A stretch of DNA of 64,000 nucleotides, taken from positions 1 to 64,000 of the forward strand of contig CAKRHP010000007.1 in assembly GCA_934339135.1 (NCBI GenBank), read 5' to 3'. Of this stretch, positions 43,199-57,173 are shown in pieces (position 1 is the stretch's first letter; every line of letters begins with the position of its first letter). A model generated the notes under the pieces. It searched no databases. It was not told the DNA's origin and worked only from the letters and a program-made list of their open reading frames with translations. The stretch is from an uncultured Lachnospiraceae bacterium. Its GTDB lineage: Bacteria; Bacillota; Clostridia; Lachnospirales; Lachnospiraceae. The position numbers and the translations under genes are program-made.

Positions 43199-43594
43199 AT
43201 GAGACAGGCAAAGCAGACCTTAACAGAACTGATGGCAGGTCTGGCAGTATGGGGGATCCTGATGTTTTTGATCCTGATGATCGTATCCCGGCATAGGCTG
43301 GCAGTGGCGAGTGGTCTTTTAGTGGGACTGGCAGCAGCTGCGTGGCTTCTCTGGCATATGTACCACCATCTGGATATTGCATTGGACATGGATGCGGCTC
43401 ATGCAGGGAGGCATATTCAGGCATCCGCGATGAAAAGGTTTCTGGTTATGGCGATTGTTCTGGCGTTGGCCATGACACAGTACCGATACATTCATCCTAT
43501 CGGAACAGTGCTTGGGATGTTTGGAATGAAGATATCTGCCTTTATGCAGCCAAAGCTTCACGAGCTTATGGCATCGCACAGGGGACACCGGTAA
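43199..43594 (+). CDS. atpI: ATP synthase subunit I
   Basis: 131 residues with four predicted hydrophobic segments ('LAVWGILMFLILMIVS', 'GLLVGLAAAAWLLWHMYHHL', 'RFLVMAIVLALAMTQY' and a C-terminal one). It lies between atpZ and atpB, the usual place of atpI. It is an assembly factor for the membrane sector rather than a structural part. AT-type start with GGAGGA upstream. Confidence 0.75.
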   Translation: MRQAKQTLTELMAGLAVWGILMFLILMIVSRHRLAVASGLLVGLAAAAWLLWHMYHHLDIALDMDAAHAGRHIQASAMKRFLVMAIVLALAMTQYRYIHPIGTVLGMFGMKISAFMQPKLHELMASHRGHR

Positions 43595-43733
43595 AGGTAT
43601 GATAATGACAAATATTGATGAGTATTCGCCGCTATGCGGTGGTTTACACATATACTGATACGGCGAAGGGTGATGGTTCGTATCAACGGAAACAATTGTT
43701 TCCAACAAAAAACTAAAAAAGGAAGGTGAGAAT

Positions 43734-44504
43734 GTGGGAATCAGGGTCTTAGCCATTTCACAGGGGCTGGGCAATGCAATGCCTGTCTATGCCGACAGCA
43801 GCGCACAGGTGGATTTCTTTATCCACGGATATACAAAGCTGCGGTTTATGGGACAGGATGTCTATCTGACGACAACGCATATATCTATGATCATCGTTAT
43901 CTTGGCGATCCTTGTATTTGCGTTATTTGCAAACCGTGCTATCCGGAAAGCAGATCCAAATGAAGTACCGGGACCGTTTTTGAATGCGATCGAGCTGATC
44001 GTAGAGATGCTGGACAAGATGGTGGCGGGTTCCATGGGCAGCAAAAATGCTTTGAAATTCCGCAATTATGTCAGTGCACTCTTTATATTCATTCTGGTCT
44101 GTAACCTGTCCGGGCTATTAGGACTTAGAGCACCAACCGCAGATTACGGAGTCACGTTTCCGCTGGCGCTGATCACATGGTTTATGATCCAGTTTAATGG
44201 ATTTAAGTATCAGAAGTTCGGCAAGATCAAGGGATTGTTTGAACCAATCTTTTTGTTCTTCCCAATGAACCTGATCAGTGAGTTTTCAACGCCGATTTCA
44301 ATGTCTCTCCGTCTCTTCGGTAATATCTTATCGGGAACGGTTATGATGGGACTGCTCTATGGTTTGCTGCCAAAAGTTCTGACGTTGATCTGGCCGGCGG
44401 CACTTCATGCGTATCTGGATGTTTTTTCCGGATGTATTCAGACGTACGTGTTCTGTATGCTGACCATGTGCTTTGTTGCGGATGCGATCGGTGAAACAGA
44501 GTAA
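43734..44504 (+). CDS. atpB: F0 ATP synthase subunit a
   Basis: 256 residues from the GTG at 43734, preceded by GGAAGGTGAG. An ATG two bases earlier opens only a six-codon frame. Five to six TM helices; the essential stator arginine lies in 'SMSLRLFGNILSG' (about residue 190). Subunit a forms the two half-channels through which ions reach the c-ring. The operon order is the standard B-E-F-H-A-G-D-C. Confidence 0.95.
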   Translation: MGIRVLAISQGLGNAMPVYADSSAQVDFFIHGYTKLRFMGQDVYLTTTHISMIIVILAILVFALFANRAIRKADPNEVPGPFLNAIELIVEMLDKMVAGSMGSKNALKFRNYVSALFIFILVCNLSGLLGLRAPTADYGVTFPLALITWFMIQFNGFKYQKFGKIKGLFEPIFLFFPMNLISEFSTPISMSLRLFGNILSGTVMMGLLYGLLPKVLTLIWPAALHAYLDVFSGCIQTYVFCMLTMCFVADAIGETE

Positions 44505-44520
44505 TTCAAAAGGATTTTAA

Positions 44521-44802
<282 letters not shown>

Positions 44803-44840
44803 TTTCGCGATAAAAACTGTTGAAAGGAGGCAGAACACAG

Positions 44841-45395
44841 GTGAGTGTAATGAATGTAGCTTTAGCACAGAGTGGGCTTGGTGATTATATTTTCGGACTG
44901 GATCCGCAGTTGATCTTTGACAGTCTGATCACCATTCTGGCTATGTTTTTCCTTTTTCTGTTTTTGTCCTATTTATTATTTAATCCGGCGCGTAATCTGA
45001 TGCAGAAGCGTCAGGAAACGATCCGTCAGGAGATGGAGACAGCGGCAAAGGAAAAAGCAGACGCGATTCAGTTTAAAGCAGAGTACGATGAAAAACTGAA
45101 AAACGTTGATAAGGAATCCGAGGAGATCCTTTCTGAGACCAGAAAGAAAGCTCTGAAGAAGGAGACAGCCATCGTGGGCGAGGCGAAGGAGGAGGCAAAC
45201 CGCATCCTGGAGCGTGCAAACCGCGAGGTAGAGTTGGAAAAGAATAAAGTCAAGGACGAAGTGAAACAGGAAATGATCTCTGTTGCAGCGGCAATGGCCG
45301 GAAAGGTCATCGAGGTTTCTCTTGACGAGGGTAAACAGTCACAGTTGATCGAGGACACTTTAAAAGAGATGGGTGATGAGACATGGCTAAGTTAG
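44841..45395 (+). CDS. atpF: F0 ATP synthase subunit b
   Basis: 184 residues from the GTG at 44841, placed 10 nt after AAAGGAGG; an ATG at 44850 is the alternative. One TM helix (about 32-52) is followed by a long charged coiled coil that forms the peripheral stalk. Its end overlaps the atpH start by 13 nt, so the two are translationally coupled. Confidence 0.92.
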   Translation: MSVMNVALAQSGLGDYIFGLDPQLIFDSLITILAMFFLFLFLSYLLFNPARNLMQKRQETIRQEMETAAKEKADAIQFKAEYDEKLKNVDKESEEILSETRKKALKKETAIVGEAKEEANRILERANREVELEKNKVKDEVKQEMISVAAAMAGKVIEVSLDEGKQSQLIEDTLKEMGDETWLS

Positions 45396-45934
45396 TATCA
45401 AAAACCTATGGCGAGGCTCTTTTTGAGCTGGCTGTTGAGGAAAACAAGCTGGACGCCCTGATGGAGGAAGTGGAAGCGGTCATACAGGTGTTAGACGACA
45501 ATGAAGATTTCGTGAAGCTGATGTGTCATCCGAAGATCTGTGTGGAGGAGAAATGTTCCGTACTGGAAACGGTTTTTCATGGCAGAGTGAGTGATGAGCT
45601 GACGGGATTTTTCCTGACCATCGAGGATAAGGGCAGATTTAAGGAAATCTATGATATTTTGTCCTATTTCGTTGATGAGTGCAGAGAATATAAAAAGATT
45701 GGCGTAGCACATGTGACATCGGCAGCACCTTTGAAGGATGCGGAAAAGGACGCTGTGGAAAAGAGACTGCTTGAGACGACAAAGTATGAGTCGTTTGTGA
45801 TGAAATATGAAGTTGATCCGGCACTGATCGGTGGAATGAAGATCCAGATCGGTGACAGGGTAGTGGACAGCAGTATAAAAACAAAGCTGAATAATATGGC
45901 GAAATCCTTGTCGGAGATTCAGTTATCGAATTAA
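45383..45934 (+). CDS. atpH: F1 ATP synthase subunit delta
   Basis: 183 residues, no TM. N-terminal helical bundle ('YGEALFELAVEENKLDAL') and C-terminal 'YEVDPALIGGMKIQIGDRV' as in all delta/OSCP proteins. It joins the peripheral stalk to F1. The start lies within the end of atpF. Confidence 0.93.
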   Translation: MAKLVSKTYGEALFELAVEENKLDALMEEVEAVIQVLDDNEDFVKLMCHPKICVEEKCSVLETVFHGRVSDELTGFFLTIEDKGRFKEIYDILSYFVDECREYKKIGVAHVTSAAPLKDAEKDAVEKRLLETTKYESFVMKYEVDPALIGGMKIQIGDRVVDSSIKTKLNNMAKSLSEIQLSN

Positions 45935-45985
45935 ACAGGCAAATGCACAGAACGAAACAAAAGCATTCTGCGTTTGCTGAAATAG

Positions 45986-47515
<1,530 letters not shown>

Positions 47516-47568
47516 GCTGCAGTCGCAGATGGTTCGTAGAAAGAAAGTAGAATGGAGGAACAAATCAT

Positions 47569-48447
47569 ATGGCCTCTATGAGAGATATTAAACGGAGGAA
47601 GGAGAGTGTACAGAGTACGGAGCAGATCACCAAGGCGATGAAGCTGGTGTCTTCGGTTAAGCTGACCAAGGCAAAGCAGAATGCCGAGGAATCCAAGCCG
47701 TATTTTGATACGATGTATGAGACGGTTGCCGGGATGATCGCAAAGTCCGGACAGATGTCTCATCCTTTCCTGCAGAAAGGAAAGTCGGACAAAAAAGCTG
47801 TGATCGTCGTGTCATCCAACCGTGGACTGGCAGGTGGTTACAATTCCAACATTGTCAAGATGATCTCCAAGGACGATCGTTTTACCCCGGACAACACAAA
47901 GATTTTTGCCGTGGGAACCAAGGGTCGCGATGCTCTGGAGCATCTGGGATACGAGATCGTAAATGATTATTCGGAAGCCATGAATGGTCCTATGTATGAT
48001 GATGCGATCGCTGTGGGAAAGGATGTCCTCAGCCAGTTTACCATGGGCAACATTGGCGAGATTTATCTGGTTTACACCATATTCAAAAACACCGTGGTAC
48101 AGATTCCGACGATGGTCAAGCTTCTGCCGATCGATGCAGACGATATTACCTCGGAGAGTGAGGAGGCGGCTGATCCGCTGGAGCGCATTACGCTGATGAA
48201 TTATGAGCCGGCGGCAGAGGAGGCTTTGGACGCCATTGTGCCAAAGTATATCAACAGCCTGATCTTCGGCGGTCTGACCGAGGCGTATGCCAGCGAGAAC
48301 GGAGCCCGTATGCAGGCGATGGATTCTGCAACGAGCAATGCGGAGGATATGATCAGTGATCTGTCCCTGCGTTACAACCGTGCCCGTCAGGCGTCTATTA
48401 CACAGGAGCTGACAGAGATCATTGCCGGTGCTTCGGCGATCCAGTAA
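47569..48447 (+). CDS. atpG: F1 ATP synthase subunit gamma
   Basis: 292 residues. N-terminal 'RDIKRRKESVQSTEQITKAM' and C-terminal 'RYNRARQASITQELTEI' coiled-coil helices form the central shaft, with 'SSNRGLAGGYN' in the Rossmann-like domain. It couples c-ring rotation to catalysis. Confidence 0.96.
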   Translation: MASMRDIKRRKESVQSTEQITKAMKLVSSVKLTKAKQNAEESKPYFDTMYETVAGMIAKSGQMSHPFLQKGKSDKKAVIVVSSNRGLAGGYNSNIVKMISKDDRFTPDNTKIFAVGTKGRDALEHLGYEIVNDYSEAMNGPMYDDAIAVGKDVLSQFTMGNIGEIYLVYTIFKNTVVQIPTMVKLLPIDADDITSESEEAADPLERITLMNYEPAAEEALDAIVPKYINSLIFGGLTEAYASENGARMQAMDSATSNAEDMISDLSLRYNRARQASITQELTEIIAGASAIQ

Positions 48448-48476
48448 TGATTTTAAATGAAAAATGATTGAAATAG

Positions 48477-49943
<1,467 letters not shown>

Positions 49944-49954
49944 GGGGGGCTTCG

Positions 49955-50362
49955 ATGGCTGAAAAAACATTTAAATTGCAGATCATCTCTCCGACCCGTG
50001 TGTTTTTCGATGAAGCTGTGGATATGGTAGAGATGAAGACCACAGAGGGTGAGATCGGTGTACTGGCAGGTCATATTCCGCTGACGACGATCCTGGAGCC
50101 GGGTGTGCTTCGGATCAAGACCGAGGGAAATGTGAAAGAGGCAGCACTTCACGATGGTTTTGTGCAGATCCAGAAGGACAAGGTCGCGGTATTGGCAGAG
50201 TCCTGTGAGTGGCCGGATGAGATCGATGCCAACCGCGCCCGGAAGGCGAAGGAGCGTGCAGAGCGCAGACTCACAAGCGGTTCCAAAGAGGTCGATATGG
50301 TCCGTGCAGAGCTTGCATTGAAGAAGGCATTGATCCGGATTGATCTTGCCGGAAAGCATTAA
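49955..50362 (+). CDS. atpC: F1 ATP synthase subunit epsilon
   Basis: 135 residues: beta-sandwich domain ('FKLQIISPTRVFF', 'EIGVLAGHIPLTTIL') plus the C-terminal helical hairpin ('ANRARKAKERAERRL') that can inhibit hydrolysis. It starts 12 nt after atpD and ends the operon. Confidence 0.95.
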   Translation: MAEKTFKLQIISPTRVFFDEAVDMVEMKTTEGEIGVLAGHIPLTTILEPGVLRIKTEGNVKEAALHDGFVQIQKDKVAVLAESCEWPDEIDANRARKAKERAERRLTSGSKEVDMVRAELALKKALIRIDLAGKH

Positions 50363-50457
50363 AATAAAAATCTTAAGAAATTTGTAAGAATTTGAAAGAA
50401 ATACGAATAAAAAAAGTCAAATAATTCATGTACTTTTGATTTAATAATTCGTGCAAC

Positions 50458-50506
50458 TGAAAAAATCACTGTAAATTTACTGAAATTTGCAGTGATTTTT
50501 TTTGTT
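50458..50506 (+). terminator. Intrinsic terminator of the atp operon
   Basis: TCACTGTAAATTT pairs with AAATTTGCAGTGA (one G-U pair), flanked by A- and T-runs, between about 50466 and 50506. Confidence 0.85.
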
Positions 50507-50604
50507 TTTTTCTATGATAGGATGGATAAAGGAAAACAGAAATGGGGAGATTTTCTGTATTGTGAATAAAAAAGAACAAGGAAATAAATGGAAGGAGAAA
50601 TAAT

Positions 50605-53046
50605 ATGGCAGAGACAATATTGCGGCTGCAGAATATCAGCAAGTATTATTATTCCGATACTTCGGTTACGCAGGCGCTGCGTAAGATCAATCTGGAATTT
50701 TCCATGGGAGAGTTCGTGGCGATCACCGGGGAGAGTGGAGGCGGAAAGTCTACTCTTTTAAATGTGATCAGCGGAATGCTCCCTTTTGATGAGGGAGAGA
50801 TGTATTTCCGGGGAGAGCCGACCTTTCAATATGATGATCAGGACTGGGAGGAGTATCGGCGCAATAAGATCGGATTTGTGTTTCAGGATTACAGCCTGAT
50901 CAATCATTATACGGCACTGGACAATATCCTTGCGGCACTGGTGATCCAGGGGAAGGACCCGGAAAGAGCAAAGGAAGAGGCGATGGATTATCTGGCGCAG
51001 GTTGGTCTGACGGAACAGGCGGCACAGAGAGCTTCGCAGCTTTCCAGTGGACAGAAACAGCGTCTTTCCATTGCGAGAGCACTGGCGAAGAATACGGACA
51101 TTATTGTGGCAGATGAGCCAACAGGGAATCTGGACAGTGAGACGGGAGATCAGATCGTGGAGATTCTGGAGCGGTTGTCCCATCAGAAGCTGGTGATCAT
51201 GGTAACACATAATTATGATCAGGCAGAACCGTATGTGACCAGACGGATCCGACTTCATGATGGAGAGGTAGTTACAGATGTTCCCGTGAATAAACGGGAT
51301 GAAAATGTGGATCAAGACCACCAAAATCCCCCCAAAAGTGAAATTAAAAACGAAGAAAGCGATAAAGACAACGGCAAAGCCGGTAATCAAAAAAGAAAAA
51401 AGAAAAAACAGCATATGGCGGATTTTTTCGCACGAAAAAATATAAAAATGCAAAAGGGCCGTGCCGGACTTTTTTTCACTTTTTTTCTGATCACGGCAGT
51501 GGTATCGTTTTTGTTTATCGGAGAGCTTCTGGTCTATGCAGATGACCGGATCACAAAGGAATATGACCATGATGCCTATCTTCAAAAAAATGATACCAGA
51601 CTGGTAGTTCGCTATCCGGACGACAAGGTGTTGACAGAAAAGGATCAGGCGGCGATTTCCGATGTCAAATATGTGGATCAGGTAGATTTATATGATTATG
51701 CAAATGACGTTAATTATTACATCGAAAAAAATAAAGATTATGAAATGAAATATGGCAGTCAGGATGATCAGATTGAAACTGTGAATGACAATGATGAGTC
51801 AGATGCAGAAAGGGATCAGGGTATCCGCCTGTTGGATAAGACACATTTTATGAAATCATCCACTGCGATCACAAAGGATGATCTGTCTGCAGGACGTCTG
51901 CCCAAGGAACGAAATGAGATCGTGCTTTATTCCACAGACAAAAAGAAACTCAACAGTAAGATACGGTGTTATTTTTCGTCAGACAACCTCTGGAAGGATG
52001 GGCAGAGTTGTTATCAGGATCTGAAGGTTGTGGGAATATTAAAGGACAAAACCAGACAGGTATATTTTCATCCGGAGCTTTGCCAGATGCTGACCTGTGG
52101 CATCGACAATTTTGTGGTATGGGGAGAGTACTGCTGGGATATGAGATATAAGAAGTATTTTGGAACGATAAAACCGGTATATGCGGTGGTTTCTGATGAT
52201 CTGAAAGACAATGAGGTACGTATTTCCTCCAATTATATCATAACCTCCACCGGCTATGGAGAGGTAGCTGTTCCAACGAAGCTGGATCTGGCATTTCCGG
52301 GAAACGGACTTCTCCATATAGGACAGGAGGATACCGAGAGTGACAGTAACAGCAGTCAGCAGGAACAGATCGATCAGGATCTGAAGGCTTCCGGACTGGA
52401 AGATACCTCGGAAGAAGCAAAAAAGGATGACCATAGCACAACGATTGAAATTAAGTATGTAGAAGATTTCAGCGAGCAGGGAGGAGATTTCATAGAGGTA
52501 AGCCCGGAGGTTTATCAGAAGCTGCGGGACGTTTACAATATCGGGACCACACAGGCAAGTGTATACATTACAAATTACAGTAAGACAAATAAGGTGATCC
52601 GTGAGCTGCAGAAGAAAGGCTATGATGTTATTAGTACATATCAGGTGAGCACCACCAATTACGTACAGGAGAAGGTATACAAGAGATTGGAGGTTATCGG
52701 TATTTCCTGCCTGATCCTGATCGTACTGGCGATTCTTCAGATCCTGATCGTGCGTTCCATTCTTAAGATCAAAAAGAAGGATTACAGTGTACTGCGGTTT
52801 ATGGGAATGAAACAGAAGCAGCTTAGCAGGATCACCTATGAGGAAATGGGGATTCATGCAGCGGCGGCAGTAGTGATCACTTTGCTTATTATGTTTGTGC
52901 TTCGTCAAGCAGGCATATCCTTTATCCAAAGCATGATGTTTTATTATAGTGTGACAGGAGTTCTTGCGTACTTCCTTTATAATGCAGTGTTGCTTTTTGC
53001 AACCGTATTTTTCTTTCATCGTAAGCTGCGTTATGCGGAGGGATAA
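50605..53046 (+). CDS. ABC transporter, ATPase fused to FtsX/MacB-type permease
   Basis: 813 residues. Residues 1-225 are an ABC ATPase: Walker A 'GESGGGKST', Q loop 'FVFQDYSLI', signature 'LSSGQKQRL', Walker B '[12 protein letters not shown]'. A charged linker follows. Then TM1 (about 290-312), a ~380-residue extracellular domain and three C-terminal TM helices of the FtsX type ('VIGISCLILIVLAILQILIV'). This MacB-like layout works on substrates at the outer face of the membrane, usually peptides or lipoproteins. Its permease part is clearly paralogous to the next gene's product ('SFLFIGEL.VY.DDRITK.YD'). Confidence 0.85.
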   Translation: MAETILRLQNISKYYYSDTSVTQALRKINLEFSMGEFVAITGESGGGKSTLLNVISGMLPFDEGEMYFRGEPTFQYDDQDWEEYRRNKIGFVFQDYSLINHYTALDNILAALVIQGKDPERAKEEAMDYLAQVGLTEQAAQRASQLSSGQKQRLSIARALAKNTDIIVADEPTGNLDSETGDQIVEILERLSHQKLVIMVTHNYDQAEPYVTRRIRLHDGEVVTDVPVNKRDENVDQDHQNPPKSEIKNEESDKDNGKAGNQKRKKKKQHMADFFARKNIKMQKGRAGLFFTFFLITAVVSFLFIGELLVYADDRITKEYDHDAYLQKNDTRLVVRYPDDKVLTEKDQAAISDVKYVDQVDLYDYANDVNYYIEKNKDYEMKYGSQDDQIETVNDNDESDAERDQGIRLLDKTHFMKSSTAITKDDLSAGRLPKERNEIVLYSTDKKKLNSKIRCYFSSDNLWKDGQSCYQDLKVVGILKDKTRQVYFHPELCQMLTCGIDNFVVWGEYCWDMRYKKYFGTIKPVYAVVSDDLKDNEVRISSNYIITSTGYGEVAVPTKLDLAFPGNGLLHIGQEDTESDSNSSQQEQIDQDLKASGLEDTSEEAKKDDHSTTIEIKYVEDFSEQGGDFIEVSPEVYQKLRDVYNIGTTQASVYITNYSKTNKVIRELQKKGYDVISTYQVSTTNYVQEKVYKRLEVIGISCLILIVLAILQILIVRSILKIKKKDYSVLRFMGMKQKQLSRITYEEMGIHAAAAVVITLLIMFVLRQAGISFIQSMMFYYSVTGVLAYFLYNAVLLFATVFFFHRKLRYAEG

Positions 53047-53061
53047 AAAGGGGGAGTTTAC

Positions 53062-54591
53062 ATGGAGAAGGGGAAGAAAAACCAAATATCTGATTGGAAG
53101 CGGGCAATCTTTTTTGTTTCCCGGGATCTGCGGGGACAGAAAGGCAGGACGATTTTTCTTGCCACCGTATTTGTGACAGCGGCCGCCATTTCTTTTCTGT
53201 TTATCGGAGAATTGTCTGTGTACCGGGACGACCGAATCACCAAAAAGTATGATAATTCGGCATATATACAGCAAAATGACAAAAGACTTTCGGTGCGCCG
53301 TTATGATGGAAAAGCGTTGACAAAAAAGGACGGGGAACAGATTCAGAAAATAAAAAATGTCACAGAGGTGGATATGAATGATTATGTCAATGATATCCGC
53401 TATGGCACTTCCAAAAAGAAGAATAACGGTTTTATGCATTCTGACTCCGGTCTTACCGGGGAGGATTTAACGGAGGGGAAAATGCCTGAGAAACGACAGG
53501 AGATCATTGTTTCTGCCGACAGCCCGTTAAAGGTTGGCTCCCGGAAGCGTATTTATTTTTCCTGCAAAAATTTATGGGGAGCAGGGAAAAAGTGCTGGTT
53601 TGATATGACAGTGACCGGCAAATGCAGCAGAAAAGGGGAACAGATTTATTTCACCCCGGAATTTTGTCATATGCTGACTCCGTCGATGGATGGATACAGC
53701 TATCGGCTGGATTATGACCAGGACGACATGACAAGAGTATATACAAAAACCAGAAACTTTTACCCGGTGATCGCAGATGATCTGAAGGATAATGAAGTAC
53801 GGGTATCCAAGAACTATAAATTTCCATCTGCGCTGGATTATCAGGGAAACTATATGACGGTTGAAAGCGCACTTTGTGGAAAAATACTACCGTATCATGT
53901 GTACCGGACCCAGGGGAGTTCCGTGGTTGAGGTAGGTGCAAAGAAGGATGATACGGAGCCTCAGCTTAAGTTGAGAAATAATGGATATCTGGAACTGCAA
54001 ATGGATCCCGGTGATCAAGGGGGAGCATTTATTGAGGTGAGTGCGGAGTTGTTTGAAAAGCTGTATCCGGATCCCTGTGCACAGGCCAGCGTATATATCC
54101 GTCATTATACAAAGACCGATCAGGTGATCAAATCCCTGAATAAGAAAGGATATGATGCGGTCAGCACATACCGGGTCAGCACGACGGAGTACATTATGGA
54201 AAAGGTATTCAAGCGTCTTCGGATTATTGAGTTTTCTACGGTTGTGCTGGTAATGCTTGTGTTCATGATGGTGTTACTGCTGCGTCAGAATGTGAAACAG
54301 AAACAAAAGGAATTACAGCTGCTCCGGTTTATGGGAATGCAGCAAAGACCGTTAAGGATCATGGTATATCTGGAAGTGTTAGGTGTTGATGTTTTGGCGT
54401 GTCTGGCGGTAATGCTCCTGTTCTTCTGTTTCGGACACCGGATCCGGTCCATTGACAGAATTTTGGATTACCAGAGCATTTGGAGTGCAGCAGGATATTT
54501 TGTTTATAATCTGTCCGTTGTCGTGATAGGAGTTACAATGGCTTTGAATAAATTCCGGTCATCCATAGGATGGCAGAAAGGAAGGAATTAA
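53062..54591 (+). CDS. FtsX-like ABC permease without ATPase domain
   Basis: 509 residues. TM1 (about 30-52), a large extracellular domain and three C-terminal TM helices. It is paralogous to the permease half of the preceding protein along its whole length ('AYIQQNDKRLSVRR', 'ADDLKDNEVRVS', 'GDQGGAFIEVSAE', 'YDAVSTYRVSTTEY'). It probably forms the heterodimer partner that relies on a neighbour's ATPase. The next gene starts immediately after its stop codon. Confidence 0.85.
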   Translation: MEKGKKNQISDWKRAIFFVSRDLRGQKGRTIFLATVFVTAAAISFLFIGELSVYRDDRITKKYDNSAYIQQNDKRLSVRRYDGKALTKKDGEQIQKIKNVTEVDMNDYVNDIRYGTSKKKNNGFMHSDSGLTGEDLTEGKMPEKRQEIIVSADSPLKVGSRKRIYFSCKNLWGAGKKCWFDMTVTGKCSRKGEQIYFTPEFCHMLTPSMDGYSYRLDYDQDDMTRVYTKTRNFYPVIADDLKDNEVRVSKNYKFPSALDYQGNYMTVESALCGKILPYHVYRTQGSSVVEVGAKKDDTEPQLKLRNNGYLELQMDPGDQGGAFIEVSAELFEKLYPDPCAQASVYIRHYTKTDQVIKSLNKKGYDAVSTYRVSTTEYIMEKVFKRLRIIEFSTVVLVMLVFMMVLLLRQNVKQKQKELQLLRFMGMQQRPLRIMVYLEVLGVDVLACLAVMLLFFCFGHRIRSIDRILDYQSIWSAAGYFVYNLSVVVIGVTMALNKFRSSIGWQKGRN

Positions 54592-57066
54592 ATGATTAAA
54601 GTAAATAAACTGGATAAATATTTTAATAAGGGAAAGAACAACGAAAATCATGTTCTGAAGGAAGTCAGTCTGGAGCTGGGCGAGAAGGGACTTGTGTGCA
54701 TTCTCGGAGAAAGCGGTTCCGGCAAAACAACGCTTCTGAATACGATTGGCGGTCTGGATACATTTCGGAGCGGAACCGTGGAAGTGGATGATGTGGTACT
54801 GAAGAAATACGAGCAGAAGAAAATAGAGCGTCTGCGCAATCAGAAATTTGGTTATATCTTTCAGAATTATTATCTGCTGCAGGATTATACCGTGGCATAT
54901 AATGTCAAGCTGGCACTGAACGTGTTCGATCTGACGGAAGAGGAAAAGGAGGAGCGCGTAGACTATGTACTGGAGGCACTGGGAATGTCACGTTACAAGA
55001 AAAAACGTGTTTCACAGCTTTCCGGCGGACAGCAGCAGAGAGTATCCATTGCCAGAGCCCTTGTAAAATCTCCGGATATTATTCTGGCAGATGAGCCTAC
55101 CGGTAATCTGGATGAGGAAAATACTCTGAATACCATGAGTATTTTGAAAAGCATTTCCAAGGAATGTCTGGTGATTTTAGTATCTCATGAAAAAGCCATT
55201 GCCAAATTTTTTGCGGACCGGATCATTGAGATACGGGACGGCGAAATTGTAAAGGACTATGAAAATAATGCAACAGGCGGTTATCAGAAGATAGACGATT
55301 CCAATATTTATCTGCGGGATATGCAGGAGCAGACGGTCGAGGAAGATTTTGTTAAGCTGTCTCTGTACCGGGAAAGCTTCGGGCAGGATGATCCGGATGC
55401 AATAGAAAACCGCAAGCTTCATATTAATCTGGCATGGAAGGATGGCAAGCTTTACATACAGACAGAGGATGATATCAATCTGGTGCTTACCGGTGAGGAA
55501 TCGGGCTGTGTGATGCTGGATCAGGGCAAACCGAAGCTGGATCAGAGCCAGATGGAGGAGGTTTCCTATGATCTGCCGAAAATGCAGGCGGGACGAAGCC
55601 GTGGACTGCCGTTTCGGGAAATCCGGAAACTGGCATGTGAAAATATCCGGATGATGGGGAAAAAGCATCGGTTTATTGCAGGGATCCTTCTGGTAACCTC
55701 TGTATTGCTGGTGTTAGCCCTGGCTGATTTTATGATGCAGCATGATATCAACAAGCAGGAGATCGTGACGCAGGATTCCCATTATGTCACGGTGAAGCTG
55801 GAGCAGGGCAAAGGCGTAGACGGCAGTGAATTTTATACACAGGCACTGGAATACTGCAAAGAGACATTAACCTCTGATGTCAATTATAATGCACTGACCC
55901 AGGGAACATTAAATATCGGGTACGATGGATTTCGCCAGTTAAAGCAGGTAAATGCGAAAATGGAAGATTATTCTGCAGTGGATTATAATTTGTTGAAAAA
56001 AGAGGATCTGATCTGTGGACGGCTTCCGAAAAATCGTAAAGAGATTGTCATTGACAAGTGGCTGTTGAATACATTTCAGAAATCCGGCAGCGTTGTGGCA
56101 TCCCTCTACAATAATGAGGAGTCTCTGCTGGGGCTCACGGTGATCACAATGGTATCGAATCTGGAGTTAAAGATCGTCGGAGTATCGGATACCGGAGAAC
56201 CATCCATTTATGTCAGCCCATATGTGGCGTTTGGAATGAACTATGGAAATAAGCAGGTCATGCCGATAGAGGAACTGCAGGAATTATATCCGGAGGAGTA
56301 CGGCAAGACGGAGCTTAAAGAACAGCAGATCCTGATCGATACGGACAAATACGAGGAGTATGAACACCAGAAACGCTGGGAGAGTGGCGAGATGATCACG
56401 GCGCAGGCAGAGCAGTATCTGGGAGTATCTCCCTGCAAGATCGTTGGAAAATTCCCGAAGAGCAGTGGGGCGGAATATGTGCTTCCAAAGGAAAGATGCG
56501 ATCAGATCAAGCTGGAATATGTAGCGGATGCGAAGCAGTTTCAGGTGTATACAGATAATGTAGAAGAAACCATACAGTATTTCAAAAATAAAGGAAAAGC
56601 ATATTCGCAATATTTTAAGGTCAAAGCACAGAGTAATGCACAGGCTCAGATCGATAAGTACCGGAAAGACCAGAAAGAAAGCGGATTAAATGCAGGATAT
56701 ATTGTTACAATAGCGGTTGCAGTATTGTCATTGATTATGATATATTTTACTATAAAGTCAAATGCAATGGCACGAAGCGAGGAACTGACTGTTTACCGTC
56801 TGATCGGAATTGCACCGGGAAGCATTCTCAAGGCATATATGCTGGAGATGATCATGATGACGGCATACACTTGTGTTCCGGCAATCCTGATCACCTGTGG
56901 TGTGATCAAATTTATCACCTCGATCCCGTCGCTGGAAATCTATCTGCTGTTCCCGTGGTGGATGGCGGCACTGCTGATCGCTGCCATGTTTATTGTCAAC
57001 ACGATCATCAGTATTCTTCCGGTACACAGGATCCTGCATACACCACCGGCACAGTTGGTACAGTAG
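54592..57066 (+). CDS. ABC transporter, ATPase fused to FtsX/MacB-type permease
   Basis: 824 residues; the ATG directly follows the previous TAA. The ATPase domain (1-225) has Walker A 'GESGSGKTT', signature 'LSGGQQQRV', Walker B '[12 protein letters not shown]' and 'SHEKAI' as the H loop region. A long linker leads to TM1 (about 360-382), an extracellular domain, and three C-terminal TM helices with '[20 protein letters not shown]', the FtsX cytosolic loop. It is more distant from the first two genes than they are from each other. With them it makes a three-gene transport unit; no kinase/regulator pair of the BceRS type is adjacent. Confidence 0.85.
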   Translation: MIKVNKLDKYFNKGKNNENHVLKEVSLELGEKGLVCILGESGSGKTTLLNTIGGLDTFRSGTVEVDDVVLKKYEQKKIERLRNQKFGYIFQNYYLLQDYTVAYNVKLALNVFDLTEEEKEERVDYVLEALGMSRYKKKRVSQLSGGQQQRVSIARALVKSPDIILADEPTGNLDEENTLNTMSILKSISKECLVILVSHEKAIAKFFADRIIEIRDGEIVKDYENNATGGYQKIDDSNIYLRDMQEQTVEEDFVKLSLYRESFGQDDPDAIENRKLHINLAWKDGKLYIQTEDDINLVLTGEESGCVMLDQGKPKLDQSQMEEVSYDLPKMQAGRSRGLPFREIRKLACENIRMMGKKHRFIAGILLVTSVLLVLALADFMMQHDINKQEIVTQDSHYVTVKLEQGKGVDGSEFYTQALEYCKETLTSDVNYNALTQGTLNIGYDGFRQLKQVNAKMEDYSAVDYNLLKKEDLICGRLPKNRKEIVIDKWLLNTFQKSGSVVASLYNNEESLLGLTVITMVSNLELKIVGVSDTGEPSIYVSPYVAFGMNYGNKQVMPIEELQELYPEEYGKTELKEQQILIDTDKYEEYEHQKRWESGEMITAQAEQYLGVSPCKIVGKFPKSSGAEYVLPKERCDQIKLEYVADAKQFQVYTDNVEETIQYFKNKGKAYSQYFKVKAQSNAQAQIDKYRKDQKESGLNAGYIVTIAVAVLSLIMIYFTIKSNAMARSEELTVYRLIGIAPGSILKAYMLEMIMMTAYTCVPAILITCGVIKFITSIPSLEIYLLFPWWMAALLIAAMFIVNTIISILPVHRILHTPPAQLVQ

Positions 57067-57173
57067 CATAGGGCAGAAGCAGCAGATTATTTTCGTGATG
57101 ATATTGAAGAGTTATGGGAGAAGATTGTGCGTCTGCATTGCATAAAAAATGAGTCATAGAAATGAGGAACAGA

